Origin: an uncultured Muribaculaceae bacterium
GTDB taxonomy: Bacteria > Bacteroidota > Bacteroidia > Bacteroidales > Muribaculaceae
Length of the DNA stretch: 64,000 nucleotides
Assembly: GCA_910578095.1 (NCBI GenBank)
Contig: CAJTOZ010000001.1
Location: 1 to 64,000, forward strand
Direction: 5' to 3'
The translations under genes were made by a program, and so were the position numbers. Shown here piece after piece: positions 52,349-60,117 of the stretch. Under the pieces are notes generated by a model. The model did no database searches and had not been told where the DNA came from. It was given only the letters and a program-made list of their open reading frames with translations. Position 1 is the first letter of the stretch. Every line of letters begins with the position of its first letter.

Positions 52349-53608
52349 TCAGTCTATTGTAAGTATTTTCGCGTCGCCGTAGGATTCGTAGCCGTTCACT
52401 ATTACGCGTTCGCCGGGTTCGAGCCCCTCAAGCACTTCGTAGCACTTCGGGTTCTGACGTCCGAGGCGTATGTTGCGCCGATAGGCTTTTTTGCCGTCTT
52501 TATCGACCACATATATCCACTTGCCGCCTGTCTGCGAGAAGAACGAGCCGCGCGGAATTACGACCGATTCGGTGGGCTGTCCGAGCTGAAGGTTCATGTA
52601 GTAGGTCTGTCCGGTGCGTATGTTGTCGGGGTATTCTCCGGTGAAAACAAACTCCACACGGAATTTATTTTCGCGGACTTCGGGGTACACCTTCCGCACC
52701 CGCATGCCGTAGTGCTTGCCGGCGCGCTCGAAGGTGGCGTCCAGTCCGGCCATCACACGGTCGATATAATGCTCGTCGATCGAGCCTTCCACCTTGTAGT
52801 TGCTTAGGTCGTTGATCTGGCCTATTTTCTGGCCGGACGTGATGTTCTGCCCGAGTTCCACATCGAGAAGGCCGAGCTCTCCGTCGATTGCGCTCACCAC
52901 ATTGAGATGCTCCTTGCGCTCGCGGATCAGCACCACATTGCGCTGCATATTTGCCAGATTGTCCTCCATCTGGTCTACCTGTGCCATGCGGAAAATGCTG
53001 TCTTGGTTCAGACGTTGGTTTATGAGTGTCTGGCGCCGGACTGCGAGTTCGTAGTCTTCCTTGCTTTGTATGTAGTCCTCGCGTGGGGTGAGTTTCTGCT
53101 CGTGCAGTCTTTTCTGCTGCTCGTGGGCGCGCTGTTTGCGTATCACCTCAAGGTCGAGCTGCGCCTGTTCGGTCCGGTTGTTCAGCCGGTCCTGCTCCAT
53201 GCTTATCTGTGTGTTTCGCAGTATGTTCTGCTTTTCAGCAAGCTCGGCTTCGGCATTCAGAATCTGCAGGTCGAGGTTGCTGTTGCTCAAACGGATTATC
53301 ACATCGCCTTTTTTCACTTTAGAGCCTTCTTCCTTTACAATTTCTCTTACGATACCTCCCTCTTCGGGGCTTATCTGGACTGTTCGGATCGGCATCACGC
53401 GGCCATCGACTCTCACATAGTCGTCGAATAGTTCTTGTTGAACATCGGCAATTTGCAATCCGGTGCTGTCGACTTTATATGTCGACGACATATCGCTCGT
53501 TGAAAGCCAGACGACTATCCACAGCAACAGCACACCGGCTCCAATATATGCCCAATATCGGGGCTTGATTCCCTTAAATCCTTTTTTCTTTTCTATTTTG
53601 ACGTCCAT
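52349..53608 (-). CDS. HlyD/MacA-like periplasmic adaptor
   Basis: 419 residues. One N-terminal membrane anchor (YWAYIGAGVLLLWIVVWL). Lipoyl half-motif (VQISPEEGGIVREIVKEEGS, then KVKKGDVIIRL). A long coiled-coil hairpin spans about residues 105-215 (AELAEKQNILRNTQISMEQD), followed by a second lipoyl half and beta-barrel domains. It bridges the permease and the TolC-like channel. Its start overlaps the end of the channel gene by 16 bases. Confidence 0.93.
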   Translation of the reverse strand: MDVKIEKKKGFKGIKPRYWAYIGAGVLLLWIVVWLSTSDMSSTYKVDSTGLQIADVQQELFDDYVRVDGRVMPIRTVQISPEEGGIVREIVKEEGSKVKKGDVIIRLSNSNLDLQILNAEAELAEKQNILRNTQISMEQDRLNNRTEQAQLDLEVIRKQRAHEQQKRLHEQKLTPREDYIQSKEDYELAVRRQTLINQRLNQDSIFRMAQVDQMEDNLANMQRNVVLIRERKEHLNVVSAIDGELGLLDVELGQNITSGQKIGQINDLSNYKVEGSIDEHYIDRVMAGLDATFERAGKHYGMRVRKVYPEVRENKFRVEFVFTGEYPDNIRTGQTYYMNLQLGQPTESVVIPRGSFFSQTGGKWIYVVDKDGKKAYRRNIRLGRQNPKCYEVLEGLEPGERVIVNGYESYGDAKILTID

Positions 53609-54930
53609 AGCGAATTTCCTTTATAGTAGTCTACCAATTTGTTTTTTAATACGTAGAGCATCTGTTTTTGCAGAAGCGACAGTTTTGATGCGAAATATGT
53701 GTTTGCTGTGAGTTGTTGGTCGATAATCGATATGAGGCCTTCCTCGTATCGGCGTCGGTTCAGCATATAAGCCTCATTGTCGGCGTCGACCTTTGCCTGA
53801 AGCGATAATATCTCCATTGCATATCCGTTTCGGTCGGCAACCGCTGCTGCGACATCGTCGTGGAGCTTGCGCAGTTGCTCTTCTCTGGCGGCCTCGGCTT
53901 TCCGGAGAGCGTATTTGGCACGCTTCACATTGCTTGCACGTCCGAGATTCGAGAATAATGGTATCGACAGAGTCGCCGATATGTATTCGCCCCGGTTGTT
54001 GCGGAATTGCTCGCCGAAAGATTGCGAGGTGTAGTCGCCGCTGAGGTTTCGGAAGTAGGAAGTGGAGATTCCCGCATTGAAACTTATGGTGGGCATAAGT
54101 CCCCCTTTGGCCACCCGGTAGCTGTATCGGCTTGATTGAACAGCCATTTCGGCATTGATTGCTGTGGGGTTGGTGTGCCGTGCTATCGAATAGACTGTCT
54201 CGGCATCGTCGCTTTCGCATAGCGGCATCGTCGCTGTATCGGCTACTACGGTGTCGAGCAGTATTTCTTTTTCATGTGGATAATTCATCGCGGCACGAAG
54301 ATTCAGCATGGCTTGCGTGAACAGGTTGCGCTGATGCACAAGGTTGTATTCGTCATCGGCTACCGTGGCCTGCGCCTGGGCAACGTCCGGGTGCCCTTTC
54401 AGGCCGAGTTCTTCCTGCAACTGCGTCTGGCGGAGAACGTTCTTGCTGTGTTCCGCACGGTCCATGGCAATTTTTATTGCGCCTTGGTAGTACACGGCAT
54501 CGGCGAATGCCATCATGGCTGCTATGGCTCGGTCGTCGCGCCGCATTTCTACAGCGTTGAGGCTTTTTTTGCGCTCGACTCTTGCCTGTTTATAGCGGTT
54601 GAAGGTCTGGCCGCCGTCGAATATGATCAGCGATGCATATAGGCCATAGCCGTTGTTGAAAGTGGTCACATTATTATATGTGTTCGACTCCGGGTCGATA
54701 TTACGCCCCCAGTTGTATTGACCGCCTATTTGTGCCGATACCGACGGAAAGAAATCGGCGAGAGCCTGCGATTGATCGGCCTTGGCTATGGCAAGATCCC
54801 AGCGGACCTGCTCTACTGCCGGCGAGTGATCGGCTGCGTAGGCCATACATTCTTCCATTGACCACAAATGCTGCCCGGAAACCAGCTGAAAGCCGATTGA
54901 AAATGCTACTGTAAATATTATTTTTTTCAT
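53593..54930 (-). CDS. TolC-family outer-membrane channel
   Basis: 445 residues with a signal peptide (MKKIIFTVAFSIGFQLVSG). Two outer-membrane-efflux repeats with long amphipathic helices (VEQVRWDLAIAKADQSQALA near residue 40; LRKAEAAREEQLRKLHDDVA near residue 350) and aromatic beta segments between. Trimers form the exit duct for the adaptor-permease pair. First gene of the six-gene efflux and regulatory unit; a sigma-54-like promoter and a perfect inverted repeat lie immediately upstream. Confidence 0.94.
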   Translation of the reverse strand: MKKIIFTVAFSIGFQLVSGQHLWSMEECMAYAADHSPAVEQVRWDLAIAKADQSQALADFFPSVSAQIGGQYNWGRNIDPESNTYNNVTTFNNGYGLYASLIIFDGGQTFNRYKQARVERKKSLNAVEMRRDDRAIAAMMAFADAVYYQGAIKIAMDRAEHSKNVLRQTQLQEELGLKGHPDVAQAQATVADDEYNLVHQRNLFTQAMLNLRAAMNYPHEKEILLDTVVADTATMPLCESDDAETVYSIARHTNPTAINAEMAVQSSRYSYRVAKGGLMPTISFNAGISTSYFRNLSGDYTSQSFGEQFRNNRGEYISATLSIPLFSNLGRASNVKRAKYALRKAEAAREEQLRKLHDDVAAAVADRNGYAMEILSLQAKVDADNEAYMLNRRRYEEGLISIIDQQLTANTYFASKLSLLQKQMLYVLKNKLVDYYKGNSLWTSK

Positions 54931-54988
54931 TATTTAATACTTTGACAATATATTATTTCCCAATAACCATGCCAAAGTATTAAATAAT
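54929..54988 (-). promoter_or_regulatory. Sigma-54-like promoter inside a perfect 16-bp inverted repeat
   Basis: On the minus strand TGGCAT (plus 54969-54974), five bases and TTGG (plus 54960-54963) approximate the -24/-12 consensus TGGCAC-N5-TTGC. It is bracketed by ATTATTTAATACTTTG (54929-54944) and its exact inverse CAAAGTATTAAATAAT (54973-54988), 28 bases apart. The left arm reaches the tolC start codon and the right arm touches the -24 element. The encoded NtrC-type regulator makes sigma-54 control plausible. Confidence 0.5.
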
Positions 54989-55149
54989 TGTGATATATGT
55001 TATTATATCTTTACCGGCGTTCAGGGCTGTCAAAAAACCATACAAATCCATGTAAAAATTTTAGACATGCGCATCGTTACGCAATAATCCTTATCATAAT
55101 TTTTCGTCGAAAAATCCGGTCTGTTTTCCCAAAAATCTGCTGCACATAT

Positions 55150-55290
55150 TCAGGCACATAAAGTCTTTGTGCTGCCCGATGGTTCGAGTGGAGCGTATTC
55201 AGCCTCGTATGAGGGCTCATCGGAACTGCACGATGCCATAAGTGGCATTGTAGCCACAAGGAATGTAAGGAAAAGTGTCAATCGGTTCAT
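55150..55290 (-). CDS. Short lipoprotein, 46 residues
   Basis: The minus strand from ATG 55290 reads MNRLTLFLTFLVATMPLMAS, then CSSDEPSYEAEYAPLEPSGS and TKTLCA, ending with TGA at 55150. Clear signal and lipobox (LMASC, C21), followed by an acidic serine-rich segment. It may be a whole small lipoprotein or the front of a truncated one, since its end is abrupt. It is followed after some 220 bases by the tolC-like gene on the same strand. A TAATTTTG box lies upstream near plus 55324. No family recognised. Confidence 0.5.
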   Translation of the reverse strand: MNRLTLFLTFLVATMPLMASCSSDEPSYEAEYAPLEPSGSTKTLCA

Positions 55291-55417
55291 ATATGTTTGT
55301 TTTTAGAATTTGTTTTCACACCGCAAAATTATATCCAATTTACTGCTTTGAATAACTCATATCACTGATTGAATATCCAAATCTACAGATTCTAACATGC
55401 ACGTTATAAGGCGATAA

Positions 55418-55758
55418 CATATAGGCCGCTTTCAGGAATTATTGCATGAATATTTCAATTCCGAACTGCCGAAAACAAACGGACTGCCCACGGTGCAATA
55501 TTGCGCCGACAAAGTATGCCTTTCGCCAAACTATTTCGGCGATCTGATAAAAAAAAAGGAAACCGGCAAAACCGCCTCGGAACACATCCAGCTTGCAGTA
55601 TTGTCGAAAGTCAAGGAACAGCTGACAGAAACCGACAATACCATCAGCGAGATAGCATACGACCTCGGCTTCAATTACCCCCCCCCCACCATCTCAGCCG
55701 CACGTTCAAGAAGATTGTTGGAATGACTCCTGTGGAATTCCGTCACAGAGCCGTATAA
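55418..55758 (+). pseudogene. AraC-family regulator remnant with a ten-C run
   Basis: The frame open from 55418 encodes the C-terminal double HTH of an AraC regulator: GLPTVQYCADKVCLSPNYFG, DLIKKKETGKTASEHIQ, then ISEIAYDLGFNYP. At 55678-55687 ten consecutive C shift the frame; in the next frame the normal ending follows (HHLSRTFKKIVGMTPVEFRH, then RAV). A count of 5, 8 or 11 C would restore one frame. The ligand-binding N-terminal half is missing: a TAA at 55415 precedes and no upstream homology is visible. The remnant cannot be a full regulator, but the HTH part could be phase-variable. Confidence 0.75.
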
Positions 55759-55776
55759 AAATGAATAAATAAGAGA

Positions 55777-55808
55777 AAAACGGCCGCGCCGGATGGCGCA
55801 GCCGTTTT
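55777..55808. terminator. Bidirectional terminator
   Basis: AAAACGGC (55777-55784) pairs with GCCGTTTT (55801-55808), with a CGCGCC/GGCGCA inner pairing. A/T flanks on both sides. It lies between the AraC remnant and the convergent TPR lipoprotein gene. Confidence 0.7.
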
Positions 55809-55832
55809 ATGTATCGTAGTCAGTTCAGGCTC

Positions 55833-57512
55833 TTAGAAGGGGAGGCTGAAGTCGGCAAATTCCAGATCCTTGGCAGCCTGAGTGGCGAGGCTGCTGTCGA
55901 GACGTACAGCCTGCTTCAGGTTGGTGTTGAGCATCTGCTGATTGCCGGTGCGGGCGCCGAGGATGGCCATCAGGTAGAATGTGCGTGCATCGGGGTTGTT
56001 GATGGCGGCAAGAGTGCTCTTAGCTTTGCTGTAGTCCTTGGTGAGGATCTGTGCGAGGGCTGCGTTGTTGCTCTTGCTGTCGCCGAAAGCGCGTGCGGCG
56101 GCGGCATTGTCGCCCTGCTTGAGATAGTAAACGCCGAGGGCTTCGCCGAGCTCATTTACGCCGGCAGCGGAGCCGAAGAGCTGGTTGGCTTTGGCGTAGT
56201 TCTTGTTGAGCATCTCGATGAGACCGAGGTTCATCTGAGGTTCGCCATTAGCGGGAGCGATGCGTGCGGCCTTGTTGAAGTTGGCGGCGGCATTCTTATA
56301 GTCGCCGGCTACGTACTGTGTGAGGCCGAGGTCGTTCCATGTGCGGTAGTCTTCGGGGAAGAGTTCCGTAGCCTTGGTGTAAATGGCCATGCGGCGACCG
56401 TTGTCGTCGGTGAGAGTGGCGGCGTAGAGGAGTTCGTCCACGTTGAGGGCGGCGGGGTTGGAGTTGAAGAGGGCAACAATTTCCTCATCGCTCTTGCCAA
56501 TCACATTCACGCTGGCGGTGATGCGTGAGTATCGGAGTTGGGGGAGGATGTTGTCGGCGAGCTGTTCAAACACATTGGAGAGGTTGCGGATCTCGCGTTC
56601 GCGTTCCTCGGGGTCTTTGTACATGGAGAGGACGCTGAGGATGAGCTCCTTATCCTGGATGTTGCTCTTGCTCACGAGCTCCTGGAAACCGGCCCAGTCT
56701 TCGGCAGTGAACTGCGAGGTGAGTTCGCCGAATTCGGTGATTTTATCTTTCTTGAGCTGGCCGCGCACGTAGGCGTCGGTGTTCTGTTCGCGGTTTTCGG
56801 CAAGGCGACGGTTGAGATCGTAGCCACCGTCGGGCGAAGCGTAGGAAGAGATGTTGATTTCCTCGATCACACGGTTGTCGGCAGCGCTGGCTTCGCGGAT
56901 CTCCTTCTGAAGTTCAAGCATGGCATCGGTCTTGAGTTCGCCGGCGCGGATGTTTGCCTGGTTGATGAGGAACATGATGTCGGCCGCATATTTCTCATTG
57001 ATGATTCGCTGGAATGCATCAGCAGCGAGGGCCGGGGTGACACCGGCAGCGTCGGCCATGGCGGCGGTGGCAATCACGCCTTTCGCCACTTTGACGCGCG
57101 GAAGCACATACTGCTTGCTGCCCTGGCGCACGTTGAAAGCGAGTTCGAGCACGCTCTGCGCCATTTCCGGAGTGTAGTTGTAGCTTACGGGGATAGTCAG
57201 TGTGCCGCCGTATTCGTAGTTGACAACGGGAGCGTTGCCACGCACCTTTTCGCCCTGGAAGCTGTAGGGCTGCGAAGCAGTCTCAGTGCCGTTGTACACC
57301 AGATAGGGGGTCACGGTGACTTCGGCATTCTTCACGAAGAATTTGGCCGGAACGCGGGCGGTGACGGTGGCAGGCACCTTCTCGCCGACAACTTCCAGAG
57401 GGTTGGGGTTCACTGTGAAATAATCGGAATTGAATTGTCCGAGTTTTTTGCCGCATGACGACAATGCCATAACGGCACCGGCTGCAGCGATAACGCAAAG
57501 TTTGCGGTTCAT
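55833..57512 (-). CDS. TPR lipoprotein with an OmpA-like segment
   Basis: 559 residues. Lipobox ALSSC (C20). Residues 30-130 are beta-rich. Around residues 220-260 the sequence INISSYASPDGGYDLNRRLA with ENREQNTDAYVRGQLK resembles the peptidoglycan-binding OmpA family pattern. Residues 380-540 are tetratricopeptide repeats (YRTWNDLGLTQYVAGDYKNA, AANFNKAARIAPANGEPQMN). It is probably an outer-membrane-anchored scaffold. It is monocistronic with a TATATTTG -7 box upstream. Function unknown. Confidence 0.8.
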   Translation of the reverse strand: MNRKLCVIAAAGAVMALSSCGKKLGQFNSDYFTVNPNPLEVVGEKVPATVTARVPAKFFVKNAEVTVTPYLVYNGTETASQPYSFQGEKVRGNAPVVNYEYGGTLTIPVSYNYTPEMAQSVLELAFNVRQGSKQYVLPRVKVAKGVIATAAMADAAGVTPALAADAFQRIINEKYAADIMFLINQANIRAGELKTDAMLELQKEIREASAADNRVIEEINISSYASPDGGYDLNRRLAENREQNTDAYVRGQLKKDKITEFGELTSQFTAEDWAGFQELVSKSNIQDKELILSVLSMYKDPEEREREIRNLSNVFEQLADNILPQLRYSRITASVNVIGKSDEEIVALFNSNPAALNVDELLYAATLTDDNGRRMAIYTKATELFPEDYRTWNDLGLTQYVAGDYKNAAANFNKAARIAPANGEPQMNLGLIEMLNKNYAKANQLFGSAAGVNELGEALGVYYLKQGDNAAAARAFGDSKSNNAALAQILTKDYSKAKSTLAAINNPDARTFYLMAILGARTGNQQMLNTNLKQAVRLDSSLATQAAKDLEFADFSLPF

Positions 57513-57569
57513 GGTGATGATTAATTATTGTATGAAGTTGATTGTTGTTTTGTTCGTTGAACTTTTATG

Positions 57570-57577
57570 CAAATATA
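57570..57577 (-). promoter_or_regulatory. -7 box of the TPR lipoprotein gene
   Basis: TATATTTG on the minus strand, 57 bases upstream of the ATG. A -33 element is not obvious. Confidence 0.5.
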
Positions 57578-57678
57578 GCGATTTTTTGCGGGGTGCGGCC
57601 ACTATTGAGGCAAAAAAACTCTCATTATCGTTTTTTTGTCGGGGGTAGGGCTCAATCGGGCTTGGATTCCCGAAAAAT

Positions 57679-57689
57679 CATTATCTTTG
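57679..57689 (+). promoter_or_regulatory. -7 box of the GH127-esterase unit
   Basis: TATCTTTG (57682-57689). A TTG occurs 17 bases upstream, slightly closer than the usual 19-21. The ATG follows at 57718. Confidence 0.5.
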
Positions 57690-57717
57690 CACATTAATTA
57701 TATTATTGTAGTTTGCC

Positions 57718-60090
57718 ATGAAATTCAATTGCCGCATGCTGCGCGCCGCGTGTATATGCGCGGGAACGGTGTTTTTTTGCAATGGAGCATCAGTGCTGGC
57801 GCAAGAAGCCTTATATGCCAACGAATTTGATCTCTCGCAAGTGCGCTTGCTGCCCGGAAGCAGCTTCCACCACGCGTGTGAACTCAATGAAAACGTATTG
57901 CTCAGCTATGATACCGATCGGCTGCTGGCGCCGTATCTTAAGGAAGCCGGGTTGCCTCCCAAGGCAGATAGTTTTCCAAACTGGGATGGCCTGGACGGCC
58001 ATGTCGGCGGCCATTATCTTTCGGCCTTAGCCATCCACTATGCGGCTACCGGCCATGTGGAGCTGAAGCGCCGTATGGATTATATGGTGGACGAACTTGA
58101 GCGTTGCGCCGCGGCCTCGGGCAACGGATATGCCGGCGGAGTGCCCGGTGGAAAAGAACTGTGGACTGCCGTGCATGCCGGCCACCCGGAAGCGGTGTGG
58201 AAATGGTGGGTGCCCTGGTACAATGTGCACAAGACATTTGCCGGCCTGCGCGACGCATGGTTGTATGGCGGCAACTATAAGGCCCGGAAACTGTTTCTCG
58301 GAATGTGCGACTGGGCTATTGAACTGACGGCTCCTCTGAGCGATGAGCAAATGGAGCAGATGCTCGACAACGAACATGGAGGCATGCCAGAGGTGCTTGC
58401 CGATGCCTATGCCATGACCGGCGACAAGCGCTATCTGGCCGGCGCCCGGGCTTTTTCGCATCACAAATTGCTCGACAGCATGGCCGAAGGGCGCGATAAT
58501 CTCGACAACATGCATGCCAATACCCAGGTGCCTAAAGTAGTGGGATTCCAGCGCATAGGAGAACTTGCCGGCGATACTGTTTACACCCGAGCCGCCGACT
58601 TTTTCTGGCACACGGTCACGGAAAACAGATCGCTATCGATAGGCGGCAACAGCCGGCGCGAGCATTTCCCTGCTGCCGACGACTATCTGAGCTACGTGAC
58701 CGACCGCGAGGGGCCGGAGTCGTGCAACACCAACAATATGCTGAAACTTACGGAGGGACTGTTCCGCATGTGTCCGTCGAGCGAGCTTGCCGACTACTAC
58801 GAGACCGCGCTCTACAACCATATACTCTCCACTCAGCATCCCGGTCATGGCGGATACGTGTATTTTACGCCTGCGCGCCCCGGTCATTATCGCGTTTATT
58901 CGCAACCCAACAGCGCCATGTGGTGTTGTGTGGGCACCGGTATGGAGAACCATGGCAAATACGGTCAATTCATATACACACATGATGGGCCGGACACGCT
59001 CCGCGTGAACCTGTTCATACCTTCTGAACTCAACTGGGAGAAACGTGGGGTGAAACTTGTCCAACATACGTCTTTTCCCGAAGAAGAGGGCACAACGCTA
59101 CATATTGGGCTGACTTCCCCGACGCATATGGCGCTGATGGTGCGGGTGCCGGGGTGGTGCCACGGCATGTCGGTGCGTGTCAACGGCAAGCTGCAGACTG
59201 TCAAGGCCGATGATTCCGGTTATGTGTGTCTGGCACGCAAATGGCGCGATGGCGATAAGGTGGAGGTGGCACTCCCCATGCATTTCTCGCTAAAACGATT
59301 GCCGAACCGGCCGGAATACATATCGCTGCTGCGTGGCCCCATCGTATATGGCGCCGCTCTCGGCCGCGACCGCCTTGACGGACTTCTCGCCGACGACTCC
59401 CGATGGGCGCATATAGCCCACGGCCCGCTGAAATCCGTGTTCGAGACCCCCATTATCCTTGCCGACAGCGCTACATTGCTGGAGGCCGTCCGGCCTGTGC
59501 CCGGCGTGTCAGCACGGTATACACTTTCAGGCGTCTTTGCCGAAAATGATACTGTGACCCTGCAGCCCTTCCACACGTTGCACGACTGTCGCTACATGAT
59601 GTATTGGCTCACAATGTCGCAGGAGCAATATGCGGCACACCGGGAGCGCATGCAGGCCGATGAGCAGGCCCTCCTCGCTCTCGACCGCCGCACTGTCGAT
59701 GCTGTGCGGGCCGGTGAGCAACAGCCGGAGGCCGACCATTTCATGTTCTCGGAAAACTCCGGAGCCTCGGTGTTTTACGGGCAGCCTTGCCGCAATGCCT
59801 ATAACGGCATGTTCGGCTACAGACTGCGCACGCAGAACACGTCGGGCCTGAAACTAATGGTACGTTACTGGGGCAATGAGACAGGCTCGCGACGTTTCGA
59901 CGTGCTGCTCGATGGCGAACTGCTCGCTACCGAGAACATCGCCGACCGCTGGCGTGACGATCGCTTCGTGGATGTGGAATACGATTTGCCGGCGCATGTG
60001 GCCGATGCCGACAGCATAACGGTGGCGTTCAGGAGCCACGAAGGCAATTTTGCCGGAGATGTGTATCATGTGCGCCTTGTCAGACCTTGA
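57718..60090 (+). CDS. Exported GH127-type beta-L-arabinofuranosidase-like glycosidase
   Basis: 790 residues with a signal peptide ending near residue 29 (CNGASVLAQ). The GH127 alpha/alpha barrel contains the zinc-thiolate site: EGPESCNTNNMLK (E334, C336) and MWCCVGTGMENH (C403, C404). These match the four ligands of the bifidobacterial HypBA1, in which the first of the paired cysteines is the nucleophile. A beta-sandwich and a C-terminal domain of about 90 residues follow. It likely releases beta-L-arabinofuranose or a related sugar. Followed 28 bases later by an esterase gene. Confidence 0.88.
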   Translation: MKFNCRMLRAACICAGTVFFCNGASVLAQEALYANEFDLSQVRLLPGSSFHHACELNENVLLSYDTDRLLAPYLKEAGLPPKADSFPNWDGLDGHVGGHYLSALAIHYAATGHVELKRRMDYMVDELERCAAASGNGYAGGVPGGKELWTAVHAGHPEAVWKWWVPWYNVHKTFAGLRDAWLYGGNYKARKLFLGMCDWAIELTAPLSDEQMEQMLDNEHGGMPEVLADAYAMTGDKRYLAGARAFSHHKLLDSMAEGRDNLDNMHANTQVPKVVGFQRIGELAGDTVYTRAADFFWHTVTENRSLSIGGNSRREHFPAADDYLSYVTDREGPESCNTNNMLKLTEGLFRMCPSSELADYYETALYNHILSTQHPGHGGYVYFTPARPGHYRVYSQPNSAMWCCVGTGMENHGKYGQFIYTHDGPDTLRVNLFIPSELNWEKRGVKLVQHTSFPEEEGTTLHIGLTSPTHMALMVRVPGWCHGMSVRVNGKLQTVKADDSGYVCLARKWRDGDKVEVALPMHFSLKRLPNRPEYISLLRGPIVYGAALGRDRLDGLLADDSRWAHIAHGPLKSVFETPIILADSATLLEAVRPVPGVSARYTLSGVFAENDTVTLQPFHTLHDCRYMMYWLTMSQEQYAAHRERMQADEQALLALDRRTVDAVRAGEQQPEADHFMFSENSGASVFYGQPCRNAYNGMFGYRLRTQNTSGLKLMVRYWGNETGSRRFDVLLDGELLATENIADRWRDDRFVDVEYDLPAHVADADSITVAFRSHEGNFAGDVYHVRLVRP

Positions 60091-60117
60091 AACAACACAT
60101 TACAAATACCATAAAAT

